Shown piece after piece: positions 9,994 through 19,271 of a stretch of DNA of 64,000 nucleotides (position 1 is the first letter of the stretch; each line of letters begins with the position of its first letter). The translations under genes and the position numbers were made by a program. Source of the stretch: G021776435 sp046756245. Its GTDB lineage: Bacteria > Pseudomonadota > Alphaproteobacteria > Caulobacterales > Parvularculaceae. The stretch covers positions 1-64,000 of the forward strand of contig JBHHVZ010000001.1 of assembly GCA_046756245.1 (NCBI GenBank), given 5' to 3'. The notes beneath the pieces are model-generated. The model was not told the origin of the DNA. It searched no databases and worked only from the letters and a program-made list of their open reading frames with translations.

Positions 9994-11403
9994 CTAACCT
10001 TGGGAAGGCGCGGCGGCGGCGGGCAGCGCCCTGAAATAGCAGGTGAACGCCGTGCCGCCGGCGAGCCGACTTTCAATCTGCAGCCCGCCTTTGTGACGGT
10101 TGGTGATGTGTTTGACGATCGCCAACCCCAGACCGGTGCCGCCGCTCTTGCGGCTGCGCTCCACATTGACCCGGTAGAAGCGTTCGGTCAGGCGCGGCAG
10201 GTCGGCGCGTTCGACGCCGGGGCCGAAATCGCGCACCTGCACATAGACCAGGTCCTCGACATCGACGCCGAGCCGGGCGGCGACTTGCGCGGCGGAATCT
10301 CCCGCCCGGTGCGCCGGCTCGCCGTCGGTCGAGAGCGGCGGCGCCGCGCCGCGCCCCACATTGATTTTCACCAGCGCCGGGTCGCCGCCATATTTCACCG
10401 CATTGGCGAGCAGGTTCTGGATCGCCTGAACGATCTCGTCGCGCTCGCCCTGAATTCCCGTTTTGACGTTTTCGTCGAGCGCGAAATCGACGATCGCCGA
10501 GGATTGCTCGAACAGGGGCGCCAGTCCCTCGATCACGTCCTGCGCGGTGTCACCGAGATCGACGATTTCACGCGGCGGCACATGCTCGTTCAATTCGATG
10601 CGCGACAGCGACATCAGGTCGGCGACGAGGCGCTGCATGCGTTCGGCCTGCGCCTGCATGATCGTGAGAAATTTCTCCTGCGCCGCCGCGTCGCCCGCAG
10701 CCGGACCGCGCAGGGTCTCTATGAATCCCAGCAGCGAGGCGAGCGGCGTGCGCAATTCATGGCTGGCGCTGGCGATGAAGTCGGCGCGCATCTGTTCGAG
10801 CCGGCGCTCGCTGGTGAGATCGCGCACGAACACGAGAACGCGGCGCGCGCCCTGCTCAAGCTCAAGCGGCGCGATGAAAGCGCGGCAATAGCGCTCCACC
10901 GCGCCCATGGTCGAAAAATCGACGCTGCAGGATTCCTCGCCGTTTTGCACGATGCGTTCGACCGCCTCGAAAACGGCCGGCGCGCGCAGGGCGCTGGCGA
11001 AATGACGGCCCTCGACATCCTTGTGGCTCAACAATTCTTCAGCCGCGGGATTGGCGAGCTCGATAACCCCGTCCGTATTCAGAATAAACAGCGGATCAGG
11101 CAAGGCGTGCGCGACCCCGCGCGCCAGCCGCAGGGTGGCGAGTTCGGAGTCGCGGGAGACGAGCTCGGTCTCGACAACACGCTCCAGGGGTTGCGCCCAT
11201 TCCCTGCCCGCCGACAGGCGGTAGCGCACGCCGAGCGCGGCGAGGAAAACGAGCCAGAAAAGAACCGGGAGCCACCATGGCGCAAGCCCGCTCACCGCCA
11301 CTACAAGCGTCGCGCCCGCCGATATGGCGGCCGCCCACAGAAAGTCGCGCAAGCGCACGCGCGCGGCGGTGGCGCGAATTTGCGTGGCGAGCTTGTCCTG
11401 CAT
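9994..11403 (-). CDS. phoR: Phosphate-sensing histidine kinase PhoR
   Basis: The 469-residue sensor kinase starts with two membrane segments (about 20-60) and a PAS domain, followed by the HisKA motif SASHELRTPLASLLGF (histidine about 215) and the HATPase boxes NLLANAVKYGG and GTGLGLAIVKH. It autophosphorylates and transfers to PhoB. I start it at the ATG at 11403 (MQDKLATQ); the upstream extension to 11535 is arginine-rich and unlike a protein terminus. A 104-bp gap separates it from phoU; it contains a short hairpin (9977-9993) but no convincing Pho box. Confidence 0.93.
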   Translation of the reverse strand: MQDKLATQIRATAARVRLRDFLWAAAISAGATLVVAVSGLAPWWLPVLFWLVFLAALGVRYRLSAGREWAQPLERVVETELVSRDSELATLRLARGVAHALPDPLFILNTDGVIELANPAAEELLSHKDVEGRHFASALRAPAVFEAVERIVQNGEESCSVDFSTMGAVERYCRAFIAPLELEQGARRVLVFVRDLTSERRLEQMRADFIASASHELRTPLASLLGFIETLRGPAAGDAAAQEKFLTIMQAQAERMQRLVADLMSLSRIELNEHVPPREIVDLGDTAQDVIEGLAPLFEQSSAIVDFALDENVKTGIQGERDEIVQAIQNLLANAVKYGGDPALVKINVGRGAAPPLSTDGEPAHRAGDSAAQVAARLGVDVEDLVYVQVRDFGPGVERADLPRLTERFYRVNVERSRKSGGTGLGLAIVKHITNRHKGGLQIESRLAGGTAFTCYFRALPAAAAPSQG

Positions 11404-11468
11404 GGTCTGGCCTTTTTGACGCGCGCGAGAATAGCGTGAAAGCCGAAAAGCAAAAGCTTTGCAGGAAT

Positions 11469-11909
11469 TTACCGCCGCTTTCCGGCAGCGCCGGCCAGGG
11501 CGAAGACGGCGCCGCCGAGCCCGCCGGCCAGGCACTGCAGCAGGAAACCGGCGGTCCCGCGCGCCCCGGCGATGGGCGTTATGCCGTCATAGGCGATATG
11601 CATCAGCACGAGCGCGACCGCCAGCGCGCCTGCGCCCGCCAGCGGATAGGCGAAAGGCGCGAGCGGACCGGCGCGCGGCTTCAAAAGGGCGGCGACCGCA
11701 AAGCCCAGCGCCAGCGCAATCGCGACGACAGCGCCGTAGCTCGGCGCAAGGCCGAGGAAATTCCGCAACAAAGTCTCGGCCCATGTCGCAGCGGAAATCT
11801 CGGTCCCCAGCGCCGCAAGCCGGCCCAGCACCGTCGCCGTATGAAAGCCGATCGCCGCAAGCGCTGCGACGGCCGCCGCCAGAATGAACCGCGCCGCTGT
11901 CCGCGCCAT
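11469..11909 (-). CDS. Small integral membrane protein, unknown function
   Basis: The protein has about 146 residues and four hydrophobic segments, alanine- and glycine-rich, with charges confined to short loops (KPRAGP) and the C-terminal KRR. I recognise no family. The ATG at 11909 (MARTAARF) is preferred over one at 11927. It lies 65 bases upstream of phoR on the same strand and could be cotranscribed with it, but nothing ties it functionally to phosphate signalling. Confidence 0.6.
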   Translation of the reverse strand: MARTAARFILAAAVAALAAIGFHTATVLGRLAALGTEISAATWAETLLRNFLGLAPSYGAVVAIALALGFAVAALLKPRAGPLAPFAYPLAGAGALAVALVLMHIAYDGITPIAGARGTAGFLLQCLAGGLGGAVFALAGAAGKRR

Positions 11910-12016
11910 TATCGGCCCCTCCCTCATCCGCGCCTATCATGCTGCGTAACATGAAATTTACGGGGATAGTTATCCAACCCTTCCCGAGGCGGTGTAGGGT
12001 ACGGGGATGAACTTAG

Positions 12017-12075
12017 CCCGTCATCCCGCATCAGCGCCGTATCATCGAGGATACTGCGGCGCGCGGGATGACGGG
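12017..12075. repeat. Long intergenic inverted repeat
   Basis: CCCGTCATCCCGC (12017-12029) is exactly complementary to 12063-12075, and the inner bases pair further (GCGCCGTATC against GATACTGCGGCGC with one bulge). The result is a hairpin of about 59 nt. It resembles the CCCGTCATCCCG-type dispersed palindromes common in proteobacteria. No T-tract follows, so it is probably a repeat and not a terminator. Confidence 0.75.
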
Positions 12076-12091
12076 TCTTATGTTTCCCATT

Positions 12092-12195
12092 CGTTCGAAA
12101 ATGGACAAAATGGACCCTTTGGCGCTGCAGATCAGGAAACCCGGGAGGCTCCAGATTTTCGTTTTTCAAAGCGGACCTTTCGCCGCCACGTGAGG
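12092..12195. repeat. AAAATGGAC-type repeat element, copy A
   Basis: Bases 12092-12120 match 46547-46575 over 29 identical nucleotides. They include the 9-mer AAAATGGAC twice in tandem (12098-12115) followed by CCTTT. The downstream part diverges but keeps the same plan: a GC-rich hairpin (around CCCGGG), then a T-rich run and a degenerate third copy (AAAGCGGACCTTT). It ends just before the sugar dehydrogenase gene. The boundaries are approximate. Confidence 0.65.
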
Positions 12196-12206
12196 AAAGC
12201 CGGAAC

Positions 12207-13328
12207 ATGCTGAAACAGTTGAGCATCGCGACTGCGGCCGCCGCGCTGGCCGTCGCCGCCGCCGCCGCGCAGAGCGACGGAGAATCGGCAAGCGGGCCGT
12301 TTGCGATCGAAACCGTCGCCGGCGGCCTCAACCATCCGTGGAGCCTCGCCTTCCTGCCCGACGGGTCGATGCTCGTCACTGAGCGCGAAGGCCGGCTTCG
12401 CGTCATCAGAAACGGCGCGCTCGATCCCGAGCCGGTGGCGGGAACGCCCGACGCCTATGTCCGAAGCCAGGCCGGTTATTTCGACATCGTGCTGCATCCG
12501 GAATTTGCGGAAAACCATGTGGTCTTTCTTTCCTATGCGCACGGAACCGCGCGCGCCAACGCAACCCGCGTCGCGCGCGCCGTATTCGACGGGAAGGCGT
12601 TTCAAAATTTCAAAGTGATTTTTGAAGTCCGTCCGCTGAAGAACACCGCCGCCCATTACGGCGGACGCATGGCGTTCACGCCCGACGGCAAGCTTTTAAT
12701 CACCACAGGCGAAGGATTTGATTTTCGTGAACGCGCGCAAAAGCTCGACACCACCATGGGCAAGATCGTGCGTATCAATGAAGACGGGTCGGTACCGGCC
12801 GACAATCCGTTTGTCGGCGAAAAAGGCGCGCTGCCGGAAATCTGGACCTACGGCCACCGCAACCCGCAGGGCCTTGCAGTCGATCCGGAAACCGACATCA
12901 TCTACATGCACGAGCACGGACCGCGGGGCGGCGACGAGATCAATATCGTCGAGCGCGGCGCGAATTACGGCTGGCCGATCGCCACCTACGGCATTGACTA
13001 TTCGGGCGCTATAATTTCTCCTTATACGGAATATGAAGGAACCGTCCAGCCGATCAAGTATTGGGTTCCTTCGATCGCTCCTTCGGGGCTTGCGGTCTAT
13101 CGCGGACCGCTTTTCCCCGATTGGGACGGCGACCTTCTTGTCGGCGCGCTCGCCGGAAAGGCGCTCCATCGCGTCGACATGGAGAACGGCGCCGTCGCCG
13201 GGGAGGAAATCCTTCTCAAGGACTTGAATACGCGCATCCGCGACGTGCGCGCAGGCCCTGACGGGGCGATTTATGTGACGACCGACAAGGATGACGGCGA
13301 GGTCTTGCGCCTGACGCCGCGGGAATAG
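12207..13328 (+). CDS. PQQ-dependent sugar (aldose) dehydrogenase-like beta-propeller
   Basis: The 373-residue protein has a Sec signal peptide (MLKQLSIATAAAALAVAAAAA) and is probably periplasmic. The six-bladed soluble glucose/aldose dehydrogenase fold is recognisable from NHPWSLAFLPDGSMLVTER, the HYGGRMAF block, the GHRNPQGLAV motif and the EHGPRGGDEINI loop, which carries the calcium/PQQ-contact region of the YliI/Asd family. Such enzymes oxidise aldoses and feed electrons to quinone or cytochrome acceptors. No PQQ synthesis genes are nearby. The gene follows two repeat elements. Confidence 0.85.
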   Translation: MLKQLSIATAAAALAVAAAAAQSDGESASGPFAIETVAGGLNHPWSLAFLPDGSMLVTEREGRLRVIRNGALDPEPVAGTPDAYVRSQAGYFDIVLHPEFAENHVVFLSYAHGTARANATRVARAVFDGKAFQNFKVIFEVRPLKNTAAHYGGRMAFTPDGKLLITTGEGFDFRERAQKLDTTMGKIVRINEDGSVPADNPFVGEKGALPEIWTYGHRNPQGLAVDPETDIIYMHEHGPRGGDEINIVERGANYGWPIATYGIDYSGAIISPYTEYEGTVQPIKYWVPSIAPSGLAVYRGPLFPDWDGDLLVGALAGKALHRVDMENGAVAGEEILLKDLNTRIRDVRAGPDGAIYVTTDKDDGEVLRLTPRE

Positions 13329-13455
13329 CGCCTTCGCGGTTTATCTTTTTGCGCGCCTTCGCGCGCGGGCCGGCGCCGCCATAGCCGAACCGCACCGAAA
13401 ACGTTAAGGTAGAGGCGCAGTCCAGCGTGAACATTCTCATCCGGGACGAGACATC

Positions 13456-13911
13456 ATGACGGAATTCACTGTAAACGGCGTCGCGCATCGCTTCGACGGC
13501 GATGCGGACATGCCGCTGCTTTGGTATCTGCGCGACATTGCGGGTTTGACGGGGACCAAATTCGGCTGCGGCATCGCCCAGTGCGGCGTCTGCACAGTGC
13601 ATGTGGACGGCCAGGCGGCCCGCGCCTGCATTACGCCGGTTGCGGCCGTGAAAGGCCGCGACGTCGTCACCATCGAGGGCCTGAGCGAGACCGGCGATCA
13701 TCCGGTGCAGCGCGCCTGGGTCGAGGAAAACGTCCCGCAATGCGGCTACTGCCAGCCGGGCCAGATCATGCAGGCGGCGGCGCTTCTCAAAAACAACCCG
13801 TCGCCTTCGGACGCCGATATCGACTCGGCGATGGACGGCAATATCTGCCGTTGCGGAACCTATGTGCGAATCAGGGCGGCGATCCGCCGGGCGGCGGAGG
13901 CGGCGCGATGA
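13456..13911 (+). CDS. (2Fe-2S) subunit of a xanthine oxidase-family hydroxylase (IorA-like)
   Basis: The 151-residue electron-transfer subunit has both [2Fe-2S] motifs: a plant-ferredoxin-type cluster ([16 protein letters not shown]) and the second domain (QCGYCQPGQ and NICRCGTY). It matches the small subunit of isoquinoline 1-oxidoreductase and nicotinate or aldehyde dehydrogenases of this family. The ATGA overlap with the next gene shows that the two subunits are coupled. There is no signal peptide, so it probably crosses the membrane folded together with its Tat-bearing partner. Confidence 0.92.
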   Translation: MTEFTVNGVAHRFDGDADMPLLWYLRDIAGLTGTKFGCGIAQCGVCTVHVDGQAARACITPVAAVKGRDVVTIEGLSETGDHPVQRAWVEENVPQCGYCQPGQIMQAAALLKNNPSPSDADIDSAMDGNICRCGTYVRIRAAIRRAAEAAR

Positions 13912-16253
13912 GCATGTTCGAAGACATCATCCGGCGCGGCGTCCCGACGGGCCGCGAAATCGGCGCGGGAAACGCCGTCGTCAATATCTCCCGCCGCGGC
14001 GTCCTCAAGGGCGCCGCCGGCGCCGGCGCCCTCGTCCTGGCGACGACATTGCCGTCATGCGGGCGCGTGAAGGACGCCGCCGAAAGCGAAACGGCGGCGG
14101 GCGACCTTGAATCGCTCAACCTCTTCGTCTCCATTCGCGAGGACGGATTCGTTGAGATCGTCTGCCACCGGGCGGAAATGGGCCAGCAATCGAAGACGGG
14201 CGTTGCGCGCGTCATCGCCGACGAACTCGAAGCCGACTGGGACCGCGTCCATGTCGTCCTCGGCGAAGGCGACGCGCGTTACGGCGATCAGAACACCGAC
14301 GGTTCGTCGAGCATTCGCACGGATTTCCTCCGTCTGCGGCGCATCGGCGCAAGCGCCCGGCGGATGCTGGAGCGCGCAGCGGCTGAAAAATGGAGCGCGC
14401 CGCTTTCCGAATGCAGCGCCGAACTGCATGAAGTCGTGCACGGGCCCACGGGCCGCCGGCTTGGTTACGGGGCGCTCGCCGCCGCGGCGGCCGCGTTCGA
14501 CCCGCCGGCCTATGAAGGCGACGGCGCCGACGAAGCCGGGCTGCGCCTCAAAACCCGCGAGGAATGGCGCTATATCGGCAAACCGGCGCCGAGCGTCGAC
14601 ATTAAGGACGTCGTCAGCGGCAAGGCGGTTTACGGCCAGGACGTGCGCATGCCGGGCATGAAATACGCCGTTATCGCGCGGCCGCCGGTGCTTAACGGCG
14701 GCGTGCGTTCCGTCGACGATTCGGCTGCGCTCGCCACGCCCGGCGTCGAGCGCGTCGTGCGGATTCCCGACACCGGCCTGCATGGCGGTTTCTGGCCCGT
14801 GGGCGGCGTCGCCGTCGTCGCCGATAACACATGGGCGGCGATCAGGGGCCGCGAAGCCTTGAAGATCGAGTGGGAGGACAGCGCGCACGCCGCTTACGAC
14901 TCGCAATCCTATCGCGCCGCCCTCGAAGCGTCCGCGCGCGAACCGCAGCGCATATTGCGCGACAAGGGCGACGTCGAAGCCGCTTTCGCGGAGGGGACGA
15001 AAGTTCTTAGTGCGGATTATTATGTCCCGCATCTTTCACACGCCATGATGGAGCCGCCGGCGGCCTACGCCAGTGTCACGGCGGACAGCGCCGACGTGTG
15101 GACGTCGACGCAGAACCCGGGCGGCGCGCGCGAGGATCTTGCAAAACTCCTTGGAATGGACATCGCCAAAGTTCGTCTCCGCAACGCGCTTCTGGGCGGC
15201 GGTTTCGGACGCAAGTCGAAGCCCGACTTCGCCAATGAGGCGGCGCTTCTCTCGCGCGAAATCGGCGCGCCGGTGAAAGTCGTGTGGACGCGCGAGGACG
15301 ACATCCGCCATGACTATTACCACGCTGTCAGCGCCCAGCATGTCGAGGCGGCGCTTGACGACAACGGCCGCGTCACCGCCTGGCGCCATCGCGTGACATT
15401 TCCGTCGATCATGTCGACTTTCGACCCGAGCCAGCGGCAGGGCTCGCCTCTCGAACTCGGTCTCGGTTTTGTCGACAACCCGTTCGACATTCCCAACATG
15501 CGGCTCGAAAACGGCGAGGCGGAAGGCCATGTGCGCATCGGCTGGTTGCGCTCGGTGAACAATATCCAGCACGCCTTCGCCGTCCAGTCCTTCGCCGCGG
15601 AACTCGCCGCCGCGGCCGGGCGCGACCCGAAGGATTTCCTGCTCGAACTCATCGGCGAGGCGCGGCGCATCGACCTTGAAGCAGAGGGCCTTCGGGACGG
15701 TTACCACAATTACCAACAGTCGCTCGACGACTATCCGATCGATACGGGCCGACTGAAGAACGTCGCCGAAATCGCGGCGGATGAGGCGGGCTGGCGCAGC
15801 GATCTCCCCGCCGGACGCGGCATGGGAATCGCCGCCCACAGAAGCTTCCTCACTTATGTCGCAACTGTCGTCGAGGTCGTCATATCGCCCGAAGGCGATT
15901 TGACGATTCCGCAAATCGTCGTCGCCTGCGACTGCGGCACGGCGGTCAATCCAGAACATGTCCGCGCCCAAATGGAAGGGGCGAGCGTGTTCGCGCTCTC
16001 GGGCGCGCTCATGAGCGAAATCACCGCGACGGGCGGGCGGATCGATCAAGGCAATTACGACGACTATCTGGTCGCGCGCATGCGCCACGCGCCGAAAACG
16101 GTGACGGTGAAACTCGTCGACAGCGACGCGCCGCCGGGCGGGGTCGGCGAGCCGGGGACGCCGCCGCTCGCCCCGGCGCTCGCCAACGCCATCTTTGCGG
16201 CTACGGCAAAGCGCATCCGCCGGCTGCCGATCGGCGATCAGCTCAAGGTTTAG
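13908..16253 (+). CDS. Molybdopterin-binding large subunit, IorB-like, Tat-exported
   Basis: The 781-residue catalytic subunit belongs to the aldehyde/isoquinoline oxidoreductase type. I start it at the ATG overlapping the small-subunit stop. Residues 29-30 form a twin arginine before a hydrophobic stretch, and TLPSC (cysteine 51) looks like a lipobox, so it may be a Tat-exported lipoprotein. The molybdenum-cofactor motif GGGFGRK and the catalytic glutamate motif GVGEPGTPP near the C-terminus are intact. Such enzymes hydroxylate N-heterocycles or oxidise aldehydes. The substrate is unknown and no cofactor-maturation (XdhC/CoxI) gene is adjacent. Confidence 0.9.
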   Translation: MSMFEDIIRRGVPTGREIGAGNAVVNISRRGVLKGAAGAGALVLATTLPSCGRVKDAAESETAAGDLESLNLFVSIREDGFVEIVCHRAEMGQQSKTGVARVIADELEADWDRVHVVLGEGDARYGDQNTDGSSSIRTDFLRLRRIGASARRMLERAAAEKWSAPLSECSAELHEVVHGPTGRRLGYGALAAAAAAFDPPAYEGDGADEAGLRLKTREEWRYIGKPAPSVDIKDVVSGKAVYGQDVRMPGMKYAVIARPPVLNGGVRSVDDSAALATPGVERVVRIPDTGLHGGFWPVGGVAVVADNTWAAIRGREALKIEWEDSAHAAYDSQSYRAALEASAREPQRILRDKGDVEAAFAEGTKVLSADYYVPHLSHAMMEPPAAYASVTADSADVWTSTQNPGGAREDLAKLLGMDIAKVRLRNALLGGGFGRKSKPDFANEAALLSREIGAPVKVVWTREDDIRHDYYHAVSAQHVEAALDDNGRVTAWRHRVTFPSIMSTFDPSQRQGSPLELGLGFVDNPFDIPNMRLENGEAEGHVRIGWLRSVNNIQHAFAVQSFAAELAAAAGRDPKDFLLELIGEARRIDLEAEGLRDGYHNYQQSLDDYPIDTGRLKNVAEIAADEAGWRSDLPAGRGMGIAAHRSFLTYVATVVEVVISPEGDLTIPQIVVACDCGTAVNPEHVRAQMEGASVFALSGALMSEITATGGRIDQGNYDDYLVARMRHAPKTVTVKLVDSDAPPGGVGEPGTPPLAPALANAIFAATAKRIRRLPIGDQLKV

Positions 16254-16417
16254 ACGCCTGACCCGGAAAAGCGCACTCCGTGCGCATATTGGCGGCGCAC
16301 GCCGGTTGGAAAGCGCCTTGCATGTATATGCGGGAGCGCCGGCCGCGCATTCACCCCCGGCCGGTTTTGACCTAAGGTGAAACGCTTGAAAGCGGGAAGC
16401 GAGTTTGTGGGGTAATC

Positions 16418-17356
16418 ATGGCGCGGTCGCTTGAAAGGTCGGTCAAGTTCGTCAGGCCCGGCCGGTACATCCTGAACATGCTGATCTTCCTGACGGCCGT
16501 CAGCGCGATGATTTACTATCTCTCGCCGCTGAGCCCGCAGCCGACGAGCCTGCTGATCGACGCATTCAACGCCAACCCAGCGCTCAACGGGCTCATCCTC
16601 GGCGTGCTTTTCATCGGGATCATCTACAATCTGCGCCAAGCCGGCGTGATCTCGCCCGCGGTCAGGTGGGTCGAGGCGTTTCGCGAGACCGTCGATCCCT
16701 CGCGCACCCGCCTGCCGCGCGCGCCCGGCATTATCGGCGCGATGACCAAGCTATTGCTCGACGCCGACGAGCGCGGCGGCCGCATGGCGCCGGAATCGAC
16801 CCGCGCCATTCTCGATTCCATCGGCACGCGGATGGATGAAGGCCGCGACATGGGCCGTTATATCGGCAACCTGCTCGTGTTCCTCGGCCTGCTCGGCACG
16901 TTCTGGGGCCTGTTGCAGACGGTGAACGCGGTCGCCGACACCATCAACGGGTTGACGGCGTCGGAAGCCGAAGACGCCGTGGCGCAGCTTATCAACAATC
17001 TCAAACAGCCCCTTTCCGGCATGGGCACGGCGTTTTCTTCGTCGCTCTTCGGTCTCGGCGGCAGTCTCGTTGTCGGTTTTCTCGACCTGCAGGCCGGCCA
17101 GGCCCAGAACCGTTTTTACACCGACCTCGAAGACTGGCTCTCGGGCATGACCGAAACCGTGCGCGGCGGCGCCGGAAAGGACGGCGCGCGGTACATCGAT
17201 GAGGACGGCGACATCCTCGGCGTTCTGCAAAATATCGAAGCCGCGCTTTCCGCCGGAGCCGAAACGCAAGCCAAGGCGCAGGCGAAACAGACCTCGGAGC
17301 TCAAGGACGAGATTCGCGCGCTCAACCGCACGCTCATCCGCGGCGACAGGGGGTAG
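16418..17356 (+). CDS. MotA/TolQ/ExbB-like proton-channel subunit
   Basis: The 312-residue inner-membrane protein has four membrane segments at about 19-36, 56-72, 148-168 and 202-222. The last two, with FLGLLGTFWGLLQTV and MGTAFSSSLFGLGGS, carry the MotA/TolQ/ExbB signature. A cytosolic domain lies between the second and third segments, and a helical tail follows the fourth. The next gene, 3 bases on, encodes a MotB-like partner, so the two form a stator-type, ion-driven complex. There are no flagellar, Tol-Pal or TonB genes nearby. As I recall, similar pairs occur in many Rhizobiales without an assigned role. Confidence 0.8.
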   Translation: MARSLERSVKFVRPGRYILNMLIFLTAVSAMIYYLSPLSPQPTSLLIDAFNANPALNGLILGVLFIGIIYNLRQAGVISPAVRWVEAFRETVDPSRTRLPRAPGIIGAMTKLLLDADERGGRMAPESTRAILDSIGTRMDEGRDMGRYIGNLLVFLGLLGTFWGLLQTVNAVADTINGLTASEAEDAVAQLINNLKQPLSGMGTAFSSSLFGLGGSLVVGFLDLQAGQAQNRFYTDLEDWLSGMTETVRGGAGKDGARYIDEDGDILGVLQNIEAALSAGAETQAKAQAKQTSELKDEIRALNRTLIRGDRG

Positions 17357-17359
17357 GCC

Positions 17360-18388
17360 GTGGCCCGGCGCAGAAGCCGAAGCGACGCCAACATATGGCC
17401 GGGCTTCGTCGACGGCCTGTCGACGCTGCTCCTTGTGCTGATGTTCGTGCTGTCGATTTTCGTCGTTGCGCAGTTTTATCTCGGCGAGCGGTTGACGTCA
17501 GTAAAAGACGAGCTCGCCGAAAAGGACTCCGAACTCGCGCGGCTGATCGCGCAGGTCGATTCCCTCAACGAGCAACTCGGCCTCGCCCAGCAAGAAAAAG
17601 AGAACCTCGAAATCCGCGTCCTCGCCCTTGAGGACACGATCGCGGCGAAGGACGAAGAACTCGCTTCGCTCGGCGCAGCCCTTGCCGCCAGCGAAGCCGC
17701 CGTCGCCGCGTCGGCTGAAGAACTCGAAGCCGAAAAAGCTTTGACCGAAGACCAGAAGAGCCAGATCGCCACTTTGAACGCCCAGATCGCCGCCCTGCGC
17801 CGGCAACTTGCAAGCCTGCAGGAAGCGCTCGAAGCCGCCGAGGCCAAGGACCTCGAACAGCAGGCGCAAATTGAAAACCTGTCGAAACGCCTCAACGCCG
17901 CGCTCGCCCGCAAAGTGCAGGAGCTTCAGGAAGTGCGCTCGCGATTCTTCGAGGCTCTGCGCGCAGCCCTCGGCGATCGCGCCGACGTCAGGGTCGTCGG
18001 CGACCGTTTCGTCTTTGAAAGCGATATTCTGTTCGGGCCGTGCTCGGCGACGATCTCGGACGCCGGCAAAGCCGAGCTCGACAAGCTCGCGCGCGTGCTG
18101 CTTGACATCGCCGGCGACATCCCCGACGAGGTCGCCTGGGTGATGCGGGTCGACGGCCACGCCGACGCCCAGCCGCTGGGACCGTCCTGCCGCGCCGTTT
18201 TTGCGACGAACCGGCGGCTTTCTTCCGAGCGCGCCATCTCGGTGGTGGAATATCTCGAACGCCGCGCCGTGCCTGCGCGCCGGCTCGTAGCGGCGGGCTT
18301 TGGGTCGAATTACCCGCTGGTCGGGGGCTATTCCGCCGCGGCGCTCGCCCAGAACCGGCGCATCGAATTCAAACTGACGGAGCGGTAG
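17360..18388 (+). CDS. MotB-like peptidoglycan-binding partner with long coiled coil
   Basis: The 342-residue protein starts with GTG. It has a single N-terminal membrane segment (about 18-41) preceded by WPGFVDGLSTLLLV, in which aspartate 18 sits where MotB has its proton-carrying aspartate. Residues about 45-200 are an unbroken glutamate/alanine-rich coiled coil. The C-terminal OmpA-like domain (from about 215) carries VDGHADAQPL, LSSERAISVVEYL and NRRIEFKL, the peptidoglycan-binding signature. It is the second gene of the stator-like pair. The coiled-coil spacer is much longer than in flagellar MotB. Confidence 0.82.
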   Translation: MARRRSRSDANIWPGFVDGLSTLLLVLMFVLSIFVVAQFYLGERLTSVKDELAEKDSELARLIAQVDSLNEQLGLAQQEKENLEIRVLALEDTIAAKDEELASLGAALAASEAAVAASAEELEAEKALTEDQKSQIATLNAQIAALRRQLASLQEALEAAEAKDLEQQAQIENLSKRLNAALARKVQELQEVRSRFFEALRAALGDRADVRVVGDRFVFESDILFGPCSATISDAGKAELDKLARVLLDIAGDIPDEVAWVMRVDGHADAQPLGPSCRAVFATNRRLSSERAISVVEYLERRAVPARRLVAAGFGSNYPLVGGYSAAALAQNRRIEFKLTER

Positions 18389-18438
18389 ACCGTTTACAGT
18401 CAGGCCGGCGCCGTACTGAATCGAAGTCTCCCAACCCC

Positions 18439-18507
18439 GCTCACCCCGGCGAAAGCCGGGGCCCAGAACTGAGTCAGACTGGATCCCGGCCTTCGCCGGG
18501 ATGAGCG
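18439..18507. repeat. CCGGCGAAAGCCGGG-type dispersed palindrome
   Basis: Bases 18439-18467 are nearly complementary to 18479-18507. Each arm also contains its own small hairpin (CCCCGGCGAAAGCCGGGG and CCCGGCCTTCGCCGGG). This matches a dispersed repeat family found in many alphaproteobacterial spacers. Here it separates the MotB-like gene from the convergent surf1 and may serve as a bidirectional terminator. Confidence 0.8.
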
Positions 18508-18572
18508 GAAAAAGAAATAACGTATAGAGTTGGCAAATTCGAGATAACCTGTTGAGACGCTACATGCCCCGC

Positions 18573-19271
18573 TTACCGCCGTTCAAATGAAAAGACGACA
18601 TAAATGCCGAGGAGCGCGGCGGCGAGCCCGAACCAGGTCAGCGCGTACTGGAAGTGATTGTTGCGAAAGTCGAGCCGCGTCGTCCCGCCCTTCGGCCATT
18701 CGGGGCCGACCGTCGCAAAGCTGTCGATATAGTATGAGGACGGAGCGATCCCGGCCTGCGCGCCCAGACGAAGCGGATCGCGAACGAACCATAAGCCGCT
18801 CGCCGTTTGGCCTTTCGGGCGGAACCATGACGCCGGCGGCGACGGAGATTCCGGATAGCGCAAGAGCCCCGTCGCCTCGACCCGGCCCGACGGTTCGCTG
18901 ACGGCGCCCTCTTTGAATACGCGTTCCGGCGCAAACCCGCGATTGACGTAGATGACATGGTCATCGCTGACGAGCGGCGTGAAGACATAGGCGCCGGCGG
19001 CGCCGTCATAAATCCCGAATATGCGTTCCTGAAGATCTGGCTGAAACCGGCCCGAAATCTGCACCGGCTGATACTCCATGTCTTCGCCGGCGGCGATGCG
19101 GCTGAGGGCGTCGTCAAAGGCGATCGGTTCGGCGTGTACGCGCGCCTCAATCCTGGCGATGAGCGCCTGTTTCCACTCAAGCCGGTGAAGCTGCCAGACG
19201 CCGAGCGCCACGAGCCCCGCCAGCCCGGCGGCGACAAACGCGGTCAGCAGCGGACGGAAACGAAACGTCAT
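18573..19271 (-). CDS. SURF1 family cytochrome oxidase assembly protein
   Basis: The 232-residue protein has membrane segments at both ends (about 7-27 and 207-227) around a periplasmic domain, the SURF1 topology. Family blocks are visible: LGVWQLHRLEWKQALI, VYVNRGFAPE and HFQYALTWFGLAAAL. SURF1 helps insert heme a into oxidase subunit I. It is the last gene of the oxidase accessory operon and overlaps the DUF983 gene by 4 nt. Confidence 0.93.
   Translation of the reverse strand: MTFRFRPLLTAFVAAGLAGLVALGVWQLHRLEWKQALIARIEARVHAEPIAFDDALSRIAAGEDMEYQPVQISGRFQPDLQERIFGIYDGAAGAYVFTPLVSDDHVIYVNRGFAPERVFKEGAVSEPSGRVEATGLLRYPESPSPPASWFRPKGQTASGLWFVRDPLRLGAQAGIAPSSYYIDSFATVGPEWPKGGTTRLDFRNNHFQYALTWFGLAAALLGIYVVFSFERR

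Noticed and set aside
11924..12406. Minus-strand frame over repeat copy A and the sugar dehydrogenase start
   Set aside because: It is antisense to a convincing gene and its low-complexity composition comes from the palindrome and repeat.
13521..13907. N-terminal extension of the molybdenum hydroxylase large subunit
   Set aside because: It overlaps the iron-sulfur subunit in another frame; the ATGA overlap at 13908 and the Tat signal that follows define the real start.
16418..18388. Zorya anti-phage system
   Set aside because: The MotA/MotB-like pair suggests ZorAB, but the MotA-like subunit has only a short tail, no ZorC, ZorD or ZorE follows, and the neighbours are metabolic and oxidase genes.
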